From NCBI GenBank assembly GCA_002816875.1, contig MUCP01000041.1, positions 1-45,196 of the forward strand: 45,196 nt of DNA. The letters are read 5' to 3'. Both the position numbers and the translations under genes were made by a program. The stretch comes from SAR202 cluster bacterium Io17-Chloro-G2 (GTDB lineage: Bacteria > Chloroflexota > Dehalococcoidia > Lucifugimonadales > UBA3495). The first letter of the stretch is position 1; each line of letters begins with the position of its first letter. The notes under the pieces are model-generated. The model searched no databases. It had not been told where the DNA came from and saw only the letters and a program-made list of their open reading frames with translations. Shown piece after piece: positions 23,517-33,128 of this stretch.

Positions 23517-25112
23517 TTAACTCAGAAGTTCTCGAATGTCGTTGGCGGTTATCAGCAGGACTCCGGCCATAAGCACCACAAAACCGATCAAGTGCACCAA
23601 TCCCTCTTTCTCGGCGGGAACTCTCCGTCCTCGGCGAACCCACTCCAGCACCACGAATACCACACGGCCGCCGTCCAGCATGGGGATGGGCAGAATGTTG
23701 ATGATGGCCAGGTTTATGCTCAGCAGGACAGTGATCACCAACCAACCGGTGAATCCTCCCTCCCGGGTAAATTCGCCGGCGACCTTCGCAATTCCCACAG
23801 GGCCGGCCACTTTGGGCGCCTGTCCCTCAGAGATGGCCCCGGAGAACCCTTGTTTGACCAAAACCAAAAGCTCCCAAGTGCTGACGAAACTCTGGGGCGC
23901 CGCCGACCAAATGGGCTTGGACCGGCTTTCGGTCCGGGGGTTGATCATGCGGGTAGTGATTCCCGTGAGCCACTGGGGATCAGACGATTGTTCAAATCTC
24001 GGCGTCACCGGTATCCGTTGTTCCCGTCCATCCCGGCTGATGACCAACTGCAATTCCGCGTCTTGAACCTCGGCGATGGCATCGATCAGGTCTTGCTGCT
24101 GGGCTATTCTATGATCACCCGCCGCAAGCACGACGTCGTTTGGTTGCAGACCTGCCGCTGCCGCCGGTGATTCGCCAAGCACTTGGTTCACCACCACTTG
24201 GCCGCCTTCAGAGCCGATGGACACTCCCACACGCCAATGTCCCCGGGGCAAGCCATACCTGGGTTGGAGGGTCACCACCTCCTGGCGGCCACCGCGCAGG
24301 ATCAGCCAATCCATGGTTGAGCCACCGTTTAGATTGATTACCCTTGTCAGGTCCCCATTGGTCTCGATCTCATCTCCCTTGGCCACCAACAGGATGTCCC
24401 CCCGCTGGATGCCGGATTCTCCGGCAGGCGAACCCAGTGTCACGTCGGTAACCTGAACCTGACCCACGGTGACGTCTTTGGGAATCATCAACAGAACGGT
24501 GAAAATCACCAATGGCAGCAGGGCGTTCATGAATGACCCGGCCACCAAAACGATGAACCGGGTGCCAACGCCTTTGCTGGCCAAACTCCGTGGAATGTTG
24601 GGGTTGCTCTCCCCGGCCAAGCGCACGAAACCACCCAAGGGAGCCCAGTTGACTGTATATAGCAGATCGGCAAGCATCAGCGAACCGCCGTCCAGTTCCC
24701 GAATCTTGCCTTCATGCCTCAGGTAATCGTCGGATCCTGTAGCCGTATCCTCTTCAATCTCATCGCCGCCGGCCTGGGATTTTCCGCCTTTGAACCAACC
24801 CTTGGGCTGGGGAGCTTCTATTATCCTGGCCACCAGGTTGCCGTGGACGTCCTCGCTGGAGGCCACTTTCACGAACTGGCCCGCGGTCAAGGCAGCGGAG
24901 CTGTCGATACCCACGTACCGGGTCTGTGGGTCCAAAAGCACCCGGGTCCTGCCCGTGTATATGGCAAAGGCCCGCGGAGGGAATCCTACTCCGAACTCCA
25001 AGACCTTTACTCCCAAGGCCCTGGCGGTGGCGAAATGACCCCACTCGTGGATCACCACGAGAAACAGCAGCATGGGGACCATGGCCCCAACGGCTATCAG
25101 CACAGTAGTCAT
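23517..25112 (-). CDS. rseP: RseP-type site-2 protease with two PDZ domains
   Basis: A 531-residue intramembrane zinc protease of the RseP/RasP group. HEWGH at residues 22-26 is in the first membrane segment. PLGGFVRLAGE is at 158-168, and the third-ligand motif I-N-I-L-P-I-P-M-L-D-G-G-R is near residue 470. Two PDZ domains (starting near V-T-D-V-T-L-G-S-P-A and V-N-Q-V-L-G-E-S-P-A) lie between. About 95 extra residues, hydrophilic and acidic, separate HEXXH from the conserved PLGGF block, making it longer than usual. It overlaps dxr by ATGA; this position between dxr and ispG/proS is conserved in many bacteria. Confidence 0.92.
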   Translation of the reverse strand: MTTVLIAVGAMVPMLLFLVVIHEWGHFATARALGVKVLEFGVGFPPRAFAIYTGRTRVLLDPQTRYVGIDSSAALTAGQFVKVASSEDVHGNLVARIIEAPQPKGWFKGGKSQAGGDEIEEDTATGSDDYLRHEGKIRELDGGSLMLADLLYTVNWAPLGGFVRLAGESNPNIPRSLASKGVGTRFIVLVAGSFMNALLPLVIFTVLLMIPKDVTVGQVQVTDVTLGSPAGESGIQRGDILLVAKGDEIETNGDLTRVINLNGGSTMDWLILRGGRQEVVTLQPRYGLPRGHWRVGVSIGSEGGQVVVNQVLGESPAAAAGLQPNDVVLAAGDHRIAQQQDLIDAIAEVQDAELQLVISRDGREQRIPVTPRFEQSSDPQWLTGITTRMINPRTESRSKPIWSAAPQSFVSTWELLVLVKQGFSGAISEGQAPKVAGPVGIAKVAGEFTREGGFTGWLVITVLLSINLAIINILPIPMLDGGRVVFVVLEWVRRGRRVPAEKEGLVHLIGFVVLMAGVLLITANDIRELLS

Positions 25113-26251
25113 ATAATGGCAGTCCTAGAGAGTCCCCTCTTCACCAACTCTTTAGCTCGGACCGTAGCCCAATGGTCTGCCTCCAACAATTCATCGGCGT
25201 TCAGTCCGGGAGTTCTTTCATGTTCTGTTAAAACCCGTTCCACCAATCTGGGAATGTCGGTGAACTTGATTCTCCCATCCAGGAATGAGTGAACCGCCAC
25301 GTCGTCGGCGGCGCTCAATACCGTGGGGCAAGATCCGCCTAGACGGCCTGCCTCCATGCCCAGGCCAAAGCAAGGGTACCGTTGGGGTTCCAACGGTTCA
25401 AAGGTCAAAGAATGGCAGATTCCCAGGTCCAATCTAGGAATCATTCCGTTGGACAGCCGTTGCGGATAGAACAGAGCGTATTGGATCGGCAGCCTCATAT
25501 CCGGCGGTCCCATCTGGGCTTTAACAGATCCATCGGCAAACTCTACCATGGAGTGGATGGTGCTTTGAGGATGGACCACCACCTCGATTTGTTCCAATGG
25601 CACCCCAAATAGCCAGTGGGATTCAATAACCTCAAAGGCCTTATTCATCAACGTGGCTGAGTCTATGGTTATCTTTTTGCCCATCTGCCATGTTGGATGC
25701 TTAAGGGCCTGTTCGGGTGTTACCTCCGCCATCGCCTCAACGGGTGTCAACCTAAAAGGGCCGCCGGATGCAGTTATCATCAGCCGGCTGATCTCGTTGT
25801 CCTCTCCCTGCAAACACTGCCAGATGGCGCTGGGCTCACTATCCACTGGAAGCACCCGGCCCCCGTAGAGGGCTTCAAATTCCTTGATGATGGCTCCCCC
25901 CATGACGATGGGCTCTTTGTTGGACAATGCCACGGCTTTTCCGTGCTTCAAAGCATTAAGGGTGGGTATGAGCCCAACGCTGCCCATGGTGGCCACCATC
26001 ACTGTATCCACACCATCCAAGCAGACCATCTCTTCCATGGGAGTGAATGTGATGCCGCTGGGCAGATTATCCGGCGGGGAGATACAACAGATGTGCTTGG
26101 GGTGGAACTCGTCTATCTGTTGGAACAGCAGATCTACGTTGTTGCCGGCGGCCAAGCCAACCACTTCGAATTCATCGGGAAACGCCCGTACTATGTCCAG
26201 GGTCTGGCTGCCGATGGACCCGGTTGCCCCCAGAACCACAATTCTTTTCAT
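25109..26251 (-). CDS. dxr: 1-deoxy-D-xylulose 5-phosphate reductoisomerase
   Basis: A 380-residue NADPH-dependent enzyme making 2-C-methyl-D-erythritol 4-phosphate, the first committed MEP pathway step. The Rossmann motif LGATGSIGSQTLDIV is at the N-terminus. The N-K-E-P block, P-V-D-S-E-P-S-A-I-W-Q-C-L and the M-G-K-K-I-T-I-D-S-A-T-L-M-N-K segment with metal and substrate ligands follow in order. It is coupled on both sides by ATGA overlaps to cdsA upstream and rseP downstream. Confidence 0.96.
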   Translation of the reverse strand: MKRIVVLGATGSIGSQTLDIVRAFPDEFEVVGLAAGNNVDLLFQQIDEFHPKHICCISPPDNLPSGITFTPMEEMVCLDGVDTVMVATMGSVGLIPTLNALKHGKAVALSNKEPIVMGGAIIKEFEALYGGRVLPVDSEPSAIWQCLQGEDNEISRLMITASGGPFRLTPVEAMAEVTPEQALKHPTWQMGKKITIDSATLMNKAFEVIESHWLFGVPLEQIEVVVHPQSTIHSMVEFADGSVKAQMGPPDMRLPIQYALFYPQRLSNGMIPRLDLGICHSLTFEPLEPQRYPCFGLGMEAGRLGGSCPTVLSAADDVAVHSFLDGRIKFTDIPRLVERVLTEHERTPGLNADELLEADHWATVRAKELVKRGLSRTAII

Positions 26252-27069
26252 GGCTTGAATACCGCCCCAACGAGATAATACACCGTGGGAATCGAAACCA
26301 CGATGCTGTCCAGACGATCCATGATTCCGCCGTGTCCTGGAATTATACTACCCGCGTCCTTCACACTGGAAACCCTCTTCAACTTTGATTCCAGCAGGTC
26401 CCCGCTTTGAGCCGCTACGCCCGCGGCGGCCCCCACCACGGCCTGCTGCCATACGGGAATCCCCAGTTCCAGAAATTGGCCCATCACTAGGACGGATAGA
26501 ACCGCACAGCCCCATCCGCCGACGCTGCCCTCCCAGGTCTTGCTGGGACTGATGTTGGGAGCAAGCGGATGTTTTCCCAGCGCCCGTCCTGTGAAGTATG
26601 CTCCAGTGTCGGAGGCGAAAACCGCCAACAAGGCAACCAACAGCCAATTCCGGCCCAAAAATCCAGCGTCTCCCAATTCCCTGAGGGCCAACGCGTGGGC
26701 TAGCAAGAACCCGATGTAAAAGCCGCCGCCCAGCAGGTAGGCGGCAGCCACCAGGGGACGGCCCCCCTGGTATACGGCTATAAGCCATAGCAGCGATAAA
26801 AAGGCGCCGGCGCCCAGGATCACAGCAGATATGGTTAGGAAGCTGTCAAGGCCGTCGCTGGCCTGGCCGCCAAAGATCAAGGCAGCCACCCATAGAGCGC
26901 CCAACATCACTGGTAGAGTGCCCCCGCCAGCAGGAAGGAGCCGGTAGAACTCACGGATGCCCAATACGGCCGCCAGGGCCGCTAGGACGGCTAGCCAGCC
27001 TCCGCCCCACCAAACCGCCGCCAACAAGACAGGAAGCCCCACTGACGCAGTCAGCGCCCGTTGCATCAC
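26248..27069 (-). CDS. cdsA: Phosphatidate cytidylyltransferase (CDP-diglyceride synthase)
   Basis: A 273-residue polytopic membrane enzyme making CDP-diacylglycerol. About eight hydrophobic segments are visible. The signature S-P-S-K-T-W-E-G and the terminal K-D-A-G-x-I-I-P-G-H-G-G-I-M-D-R-L-D-S block are both intact. Start is GTG at 27069 or the next codon, an ATG at 27066. It lies three bases after uppS and overlaps dxr. Confidence 0.94.
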   Translation of the reverse strand: MMQRALTASVGLPVLLAAVWWGGGWLAVLAALAAVLGIREFYRLLPAGGGTLPVMLGALWVAALIFGGQASDGLDSFLTISAVILGAGAFLSLLWLIAVYQGGRPLVAAAYLLGGGFYIGFLLAHALALRELGDAGFLGRNWLLVALLAVFASDTGAYFTGRALGKHPLAPNISPSKTWEGSVGGWGCAVLSVLVMGQFLELGIPVWQQAVVGAAAGVAAQSGDLLESKLKRVSSVKDAGSIIPGHGGIMDRLDSIVVSIPTVYYLVGAVFKP

Positions 27070-27072
27070 CCG

Positions 27073-27816
27073 TCAGGCCCCGGGCTTTACCCTGCCGAAA
27101 CGCCGCTCCCGGTTTCCAAAAGATTCCAGGACCCGTTCCAATTCGGCCGAATCCAAGTCAGGCCACAGAGTGGACGTGTGGTGGTACTCGCTGTAAGCGG
27201 ATTGCCACAACAAGAAATTGCTTATGCGCATCTCTCCCCCGGTGCGGATGATCAGGTCTGGATCTGGGGAGTGGGCGGTGAAAAGATAATTGTTGAAAAG
27301 GTCCTCATCTAATTCTTCAACGGCCACGCCGTCTTGGATGATGCGCCGGACGGCTTCCAATATTTCGTCCCGGCCTCCGTAGTCGAAGGCCACGTTCAGG
27401 GTGATGCCGGTGTTGTCATTGGTTAATTCCTGGGCATGTGTCACGGCTTCGATGAGTTGCGAACTCAGCCGGTCCACCTTGCCGATATGGACGATACGGA
27501 CGTTGTTGTCATGGAGAGACTGTGTCTGCTGGCGCAAGGCATCGTACAGGATCTCCAAGATACCTTGAACCTCATTGGCCGGCCGGTTCCAGTTTTCGGT
27601 GGAGAAAGCGTACAGAGTGACAAACTTGACGCCTTTGGCGGAAAGCGCCTCCAGCACCCCTTGTATGCAATCCACACCCACTTTATGTCCGGCTATCCGG
27701 GGCAATCCGCGTTTCTCAGCCCACCTGCCGTTGCCATCCATGATGATGGCTACGTGTGTGGGCACCTTGGGGTCCCCGGGGACGGAATTTTGCGAAGAGG
27801 CGGCCTGAACTCGCAT
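27073..27816 (-). CDS. uppS: Isoprenyl transferase (undecaprenyl diphosphate synthase family)
   Basis: A 247-residue cis-prenyltransferase that elongates farnesyl diphosphate to the lipid carrier for cell-envelope glycans. The first catalytic block A-I-I-M-D-G-N-G-R-W-A and the following G-H-K-x-G are near residues 24-45. T-L-Y-A-F-S-T-E-N-W-x-R-P follows, and the C-terminal DLIIRTGGEMRISNFLLWQS stretch closes the family pattern. Chain length of the product cannot be inferred. Neighbours frr and cdsA are three bases away on each side. Confidence 0.95.
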   Translation of the reverse strand: MRVQAASSQNSVPGDPKVPTHVAIIMDGNGRWAEKRGLPRIAGHKVGVDCIQGVLEALSAKGVKFVTLYAFSTENWNRPANEVQGILEILYDALRQQTQSLHDNNVRIVHIGKVDRLSSQLIEAVTHAQELTNDNTGITLNVAFDYGGRDEILEAVRRIIQDGVAVEELDEDLFNNYLFTAHSPDPDLIIRTGGEMRISNFLLWQSAYSEYHHTSTLWPDLDSAELERVLESFGNRERRFGRVKPGA

Positions 27817-27819
27817 GGA

Positions 27820-29144
<1,325 letters not shown>

Positions 29145-29154
29145 TTAGAGAAGG

Positions 29155-29658
29155 TTACTCCCCCAGGGCTAAACGGGTGAATCTTAGGACCCGGACGTTC
29201 TCTCCCACTTTAGCAGCCAACTCTTGAATCACCTCTCCAACAGAGGCGCCACTTTTTTTAATGAATGGCTGCTGAAGCAAGCTCACCTGGGCTACCGGCC
29301 GGGTGTCCCCCTCCTCCATCTCCTTTTCATCCACGTATGTTGGGGCCATGGCGGCAACTTGCATGGCCAAGTCATGGGCCAGGTCCCGAAAGGCTTCGGT
29401 ACGGGCCACAAAGTCGGTTTCACATCCTAATTCCAGGATGGCTCCAACCCGTCCACCGGTGTGAACGTACGCCTCTACGATTCCCTCAGTGGTTTCCCGG
29501 CCGGCCCGTTTGGCAACCTGGGCCAATCCCTTCTCACGGAGGGCACCGGCGGCCTTTTCCAGGTCGCCGTCGCTATCCACCAAAGCTACTTTGCAGTCCA
29601 TTATGCCGGCCCCGGTCTGCTCCCGCAGCGTCCGGACCATGTCAGCCGTTACCACCAA
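29155..29658 (-). CDS. tsf: Elongation factor Ts, short form
   Basis: A 167-residue EF-Ts, the nucleotide-exchange factor of EF-Tu. The N-terminal UBA-like domain carries L-R-E-Q-T-G-A-G-I-M-D-C-K-V-A-L, followed by the core with E-L-G-C-E-T-D-F-V-A-R-T. The C-terminal dimerisation part of the E. coli protein is absent, as in Thermus and Chloroflexota forms. The start is a TTG at 29658 (or the adjacent GTG at 29655) with AGGAGG upstream. It follows rpsB by 66 bases. Confidence 0.95.
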   Translation of the reverse strand: MVVTADMVRTLREQTGAGIMDCKVALVDSDGDLEKAAGALREKGLAQVAKRAGRETTEGIVEAYVHTGGRVGAILELGCETDFVARTEAFRDLAHDLAMQVAAMAPTYVDEKEMEEGDTRPVAQVSLLQQPFIKKSGASVGEVIQELAAKVGENVRVLRFTRLALGE

Positions 29659-29724
29659 AGGGAACCTCCTGCCCGTAGCCGGGCAAGCTTATAGTCGTAA
29701 TCTAGCCTGGATTCTTAAAGCGCC

Positions 29725-30804
29725 CTAGGCGCCGGCCTTTTCCGTATCATCACCGTCCAGTGAGAGGTCAGAGTCCTCATTCACCAAAGGCGGATCAGCA
29801 AGAATATCCTCCAGGGCTTCTTCCCTGCTAGCAGTGAAATCCTCCGGGCTAAATACTGCGTGGGTCAAATCCCCATCGCCGGAAGATTCGCCAGAAGATT
29901 CGCCAAAAGATTCGCTGGCTTGGGACATCTCTACGGCCCCATCCAGCGCCTCTTCTTCCTGCTCGGTTAGCATCAGTGCTTCCTGCTCTGCCAGGGCCAT
30001 TTCCTCACGCTCGGCCTCCAGCATTGCTTCCCTCTGGGCCAGACCGTCCAAAGCGGCATTGGCCAGTTTTCCGGTGATCAACCGGATGGAACGCACGGCG
30101 TCGTCGTTGCCTGGAATGGAGTGAGTTACTTTGTCGGGGTCGCAATCGGTGTCTACGATGGCGAATATCTCAATCCCCATGCGCCGGGCTTCAGCGATGC
30201 ATATGTCCTCTTTACCAATGTCTATTACGAACATGGCCTTAGGCAACTCATTCATGTCACGCAAACCGGTGAAGTACTTCTCCAACCGATTCAGGGTGTC
30301 CCGGAGTTTCACCGCTTCCTTTTTGGGAAGCACCCGGAAATAACCCTGGTCCCGCTTCTGTTGTAGCTCCAGCATATAGCTGATGCGGGTGCGTATGGTC
30401 TGGAAATTGGTGAGGGTGCCGCCCAGCCAACGCTGGTTGACATACCACATGCCACAGCGGTCAGCCTCGCCTTGCACAACCTCTTGGGCCTGGCGTTTGG
30501 TGCCCACGAAAAGCACTTTGCCTCCGTCAGCCACCAATTGGGTCATCGCCCGGCACGCTTCGTGAATCAAACCTAACGTTTGTTGGAGGTCGATGATATG
30601 GATGCCGTTGCGCTGGGTAAAGATATATCTCTTCATCTGGGGATTCCAGCGCCGGGTCTGGTGCCCAAAGTGCACCCCAGCCTCCAACAGAGACTTCATC
30701 GTGATGGGCTCTCTGGAGGTATTGACCGCCGGCTGGACCTCCGCCGGGACCGGAGTTGCGGCTGGAACTGGGGCCGGTACTGGTGCTTCTAGCGCCTCTA
30801 CCAT
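29725..30804 (-). CDS. rpsB: 30S ribosomal protein S2 with long low-complexity extensions
   Basis: The S2 core (about residues 36-255) has [20 protein letters not shown], the [10 protein letters not shown] block and [13 protein letters not shown]. It is flanked by an N-terminal alanine/proline/valine-rich extension of about 35 residues and a C-terminal acidic tail of about 100 residues. That tail includes Gly-Glu-Ser-Ser repeats encoded by three 12-base tandem units (29876-29911). Normal S2 is about 230-260 residues, so at 359 it is unusually long. First gene of a ten-gene operon; promoter at 30966-30994. Confidence 0.95.
   Translation of the reverse strand: MVEALEAPVPAPVPAATPVPAEVQPAVNTSREPITMKSLLEAGVHFGHQTRRWNPQMKRYIFTQRNGIHIIDLQQTLGLIHEACRAMTQLVADGGKVLFVGTKRQAQEVVQGEADRCGMWYVNQRWLGGTLTNFQTIRTRISYMLELQQKRDQGYFRVLPKKEAVKLRDTLNRLEKYFTGLRDMNELPKAMFVIDIGKEDICIAEARRMGIEIFAIVDTDCDPDKVTHSIPGNDDAVRSIRLITGKLANAALDGLAQREAMLEAEREEMALAEQEALMLTEQEEEALDGAVEMSQASESFGESSGESSGDGDLTHAVFSPEDFTASREEALEDILADPPLVNEDSDLSLDGDDTEKAGA
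29876..29911. repeat. Three 12-base tandem units within rpsB
   Basis: Three near-identical 12-mers of the type TCGCCAGAAGAT encode the Glu-Ser-Ser-Gly repeats of the S2 acidic tail. Slippage-prone sequence, likely to vary in copy number between strains. Confidence 0.7.
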
Positions 30805-30965
30805 AAAACCTGCCTTCTCTTAGATTATTGCCATGTCTTGGATGCCGTAGCCGCGCGGTAACATGCCTAGTTTCGGGTCAATCGGCTACCGTTTTATTGC
30901 AATCAATACTGGCAGCTACGCCCTCCCAATTCGCTTTGCTTAGGGGGCCAGCCGCCACAGATTGG

Positions 30966-30994
30966 AGTATAACACAGGCCCCGTGCCTGGGCAA
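30966..30994 (-). promoter_or_regulatory. Promoter of the rpsB-tsf-pyrH-... operon
   Basis: On the minus strand TTGCCC (30989-30994), a 17-base spacer and TATACT (30966-30971), with TG one base before the -10 (extended -10). Transcription would begin near 30959, leaving a leader of about 155 bases before rpsB in which an S2-binding control structure could form; none was identified by eye. Confidence 0.65.
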
Positions 30995-31026
30995 TTAGGA
31001 CTGCATACCCGGTGATCTTCTTTTCC

Positions 31027-31515
31027 TCAAGGGAAAAACGCCATCCTCAACCCATTCAAGATCAGGGCGCCAACCAGGCCTGCCGCCAAGTCGTCAGCCA
31101 TGATTCCCAGACCCCCTGGCAGCCGCTCCAACCGGTTGATGGGCCACGGCTTGACCACGTCCAGGATTCTAAAGCATAGGAACGCCGCCACCAGCCATGG
31201 GATGGACTTGGGCAGCAAGAGGCAGGTGGCCCACATCCCTATCACTTCGTCCATCACCGCCACGGAAGGGTCTGGATCGCCGGCCGTGGACAGGGTGCCG
31301 GTCGCCCACACCCCCAGGACAAACCCCACCCCAACCATCAGGTAAAGGGCGATAGAGTCTTCTGAGATGGGAAGGAAATAATACAACGCCACGGCGGCAA
31401 AGCTGGCCACCGTCGCCGGAGCCACCGGAGCCCGGCCACACCCCATCCCGGAGCCCAACAGCCATCCCACTCGGCCCACGCCGGCTTGGCAATGTTGGAT
31501 CACCTGCGCCGCCAA
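31027..31515 (-). CDS. pgpA: Phosphatidylglycerophosphatase A
   Basis: A 162-residue membrane phosphatase that dephosphorylates phosphatidylglycerophosphate. The motif order is that of PgpA: G-S-G-M-G-C-G-R-A-P-V-A-P-A-T-V-A-S, then A-V-M-D-E-V-I-G-M-W, then F-R-I-L-D-V-V-K-P-W-P-I and the last G-I-M-A-D-D-L-A-A-G. Three to four hydrophobic segments are visible. The TTG start at 31515 has a weak ribosome site; a GTG four codons in is an alternative. It lies 72 bases after the small zincin gene. Confidence 0.87.
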   Translation of the reverse strand: MAAQVIQHCQAGVGRVGWLLGSGMGCGRAPVAPATVASFAAVALYYFLPISEDSIALYLMVGVGFVLGVWATGTLSTAGDPDPSVAVMDEVIGMWATCLLLPKSIPWLVAAFLCFRILDVVKPWPINRLERLPGGLGIMADDLAAGLVGALILNGLRMAFFP

Positions 31516-31587
31516 CTAGTGGCAGAGACTGGGCGGGAAGGCCCTACGTATGTCTCCGTATGTGACCCGTCGGGCCGATACCGCCGA

Positions 31588-31962
31588 TCAGCCATAGCCC
31601 AACCGGTCCAGGTCATCTTCGCCTAGCCCCAGGTAATGTCCCAACTCGTGCCACAACGTGACGCGAATCTCACGTTCAGCCTGGGCCCGGGTTTTGCAAC
31701 TGCGCAATATCGGCTGCCGGTATATGGTGATGCGATCGGGCAGTCCCGCCGCGCCGGGACCGCCTTCCCGTTCCGGCAAGGGCACACCGTCGTACAGCCC
31801 AAACAGAACACCTGCGCCGCCAACGGATTCCATGACATCGGAATCCGGCCACTCTTCCACTGTCACATCCACGTTGTCCAGGGCATTGCGGAATTCCGGC
31901 GGCACCTGGCTATAAGCCCGGCGCAATAATCGCACGAATTCGCTCCGGGACATGCGAATCAA
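31588..31962 (-). CDS. Small zincin-like metallopeptidase family protein
   Basis: A 124-residue soluble protein with W-H-E-L-G-H-Y-L-G-L-G-E-D-D-L-D-R at the C-terminus (HELGH at residues 105-109). This is the extended zinc-binding pattern of minimal metallopeptidase-family (DUF1025-like) proteins. Upstream segments such as VPPEFRNALDNVDVTVEEWP and LPDRITIYRQPILR also fit that family. Substrate is unknown and catalytic activity has been doubted for some relatives. Its ATG overlaps the nfo stop (ATGA), so it is coupled to endonuclease IV. Confidence 0.83.
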   Translation of the reverse strand: MIRMSRSEFVRLLRRAYSQVPPEFRNALDNVDVTVEEWPDSDVMESVGGAGVLFGLYDGVPLPEREGGPGAAGLPDRITIYRQPILRSCKTRAQAEREIRVTLWHELGHYLGLGEDDLDRLGYG

Positions 31963-32816
31963 GGGCTGATCCCCAGTCTGTGGCGTATGTCTTTGAGTAT
32001 TTGAACATTTTTCTCGTCGGGTCCGTTGCCCTCAAACCCCGGAACTTCCAGGAAAAATGGGACATCCTTAAAGGCCGGGTTGCCCATGATGGCCGCAAAC
32101 CCGTCCTCGCCGATGAACCCTTCCCCGATGTTGTCATGCCGGTCGACCCCCGCGCCGCAGGGACGTTTGGAGTCGTTGGCGTGGACCGCCACCAGGTTGC
32201 CTAGCCCGATGGTCTCATCGAACTCGGCGATCATGGCGTCGATACCTTCTTTAGATGTCAGGTCGTATCCGGCGGCGAAGCTGTGTTGAGTATCCAAACA
32301 GATCCCGACTCTGGGGCTGTCCACTGCTTTTAGGATCCCGCCCAACTCGTCGAATCTAGCGCCGATGTGTTGGCCCATGCCGGCCATGTTCTCAACAGCG
32401 AGGATTGGCCCTTCCGGAGAATCGTCCAAGACCCTCTTTATGGCTTCAACGGTCTGGGGAAACACCGCCTCATATCCCTTTCCGCCGTGGCTGCCCGGAT
32501 GGAAGATAACGCCGGCGGCGCCGATGCTGCCGGCCAACTTCATGTAGTTGACCAGGGAGCCGATTCCCTTTTCCACGTTGGCCGCATTGGGAGTGCCCAG
32601 GTTGATGAGGTAGATGGCGTGTAAAAAGATAGGCCCCATATTCGTCTCTTCCGCCGCCTGCCGAAAAGCCTCTATCTCCTCCCCAGGTATCGGTTTAAAA
32701 GCCCAACCTTGGGGAGATGAGCCGAAGATCTGGATGGTCTCGCAGCCTATCTCAGCGCCGCGAGCCACCGCTTTAGAGATGCCGCCGGCCGAGGACACAT
32801 GGGCGCCAATTCGCAT
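31959..32816 (-). CDS. nfo: Probable endonuclease IV (AP endonuclease)
   Basis: A 285-residue TIM-barrel tri-zinc enzyme that cleaves abasic sites. It starts MRIGAHVSSAGG and continues with IQIFGSSPQGW, V-I-F-H-P-G-S-H-G-G-K-G, L-A-V-E-N-M-A-G-M-G, CLDTQHSFAAGYDL, H-A-N-D-S-K-R-P-C-G-A-G-V-D-R-H-D-N-I-G-E-G, and a final F-F-L-E-V-P-G-F-E. All zinc ligands appear present. I chose the ATG at 32816, which has GGGAG seven bases upstream, over the longer open frame to 32894. It is the first gene of nfo-zincin-pgpA. Confidence 0.94.
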   Translation of the reverse strand: MRIGAHVSSAGGISKAVARGAEIGCETIQIFGSSPQGWAFKPIPGEEIEAFRQAAEETNMGPIFLHAIYLINLGTPNAANVEKGIGSLVNYMKLAGSIGAAGVIFHPGSHGGKGYEAVFPQTVEAIKRVLDDSPEGPILAVENMAGMGQHIGARFDELGGILKAVDSPRVGICLDTQHSFAAGYDLTSKEGIDAMIAEFDETIGLGNLVAVHANDSKRPCGAGVDRHDNIGEGFIGEDGFAAIMGNPAFKDVPFFLEVPGFEGNGPDEKNVQILKDIRHRLGISP

Positions 32817-32898
32817 CTTCCACTCCCTTCTGGATAGCCGGTTCAAGAGGACCGTCGCGGCGGGTGGCGAGCCCGTAAAAAGCGCTAGGCACAACTGA

Positions 32899-33039
32899 GC
32901 AACTATCTCAAATGATGGTTGGCCCCGAGTACATCGGGGTCACCACGAACGTAGATGGCTCTTCCCGCCCGTTCGTCCTGATCCGCCTACGGCGGACGAA
33001 GGATGGCCGATTTTGGATAAACAGTTTCGAGATAGTTGC
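32899..33039. repeat. MITE-like dispersed repeat, copy B (between nfo and the dehydrogenase)
   Basis: A 141-base element with terminal inverted repeats: GCAACTATCTCAAA on the left, and TTTCGAGATAGTTGC, whose reverse complement differs at one base, on the right. The interior shares long identical blocks with copy A at 15408, including ATCGGGGTCACCACGAACG and CCCGTTCGTCCTGATCCGCC. Strong internal palindromes could fold the transcript into a cruciform. No target-site duplication is evident. It occupies about half of the 312-base gap. Confidence 0.78.
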
Positions 33040-33128
33040 TTGGTCTATTGCCCGCCATTATACGGCACCACCAGTTGGAGGCACCACCGGTTGGACACGC
33101 CCCGAGGCGGGGATATAATTGCCGGGTA

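Noticed and set aside
33036..33128. Upstream extension of the alcohol dehydrogenase
   Set aside because: It begins in the MITE-like repeat; the family N-terminus starts at 33129.
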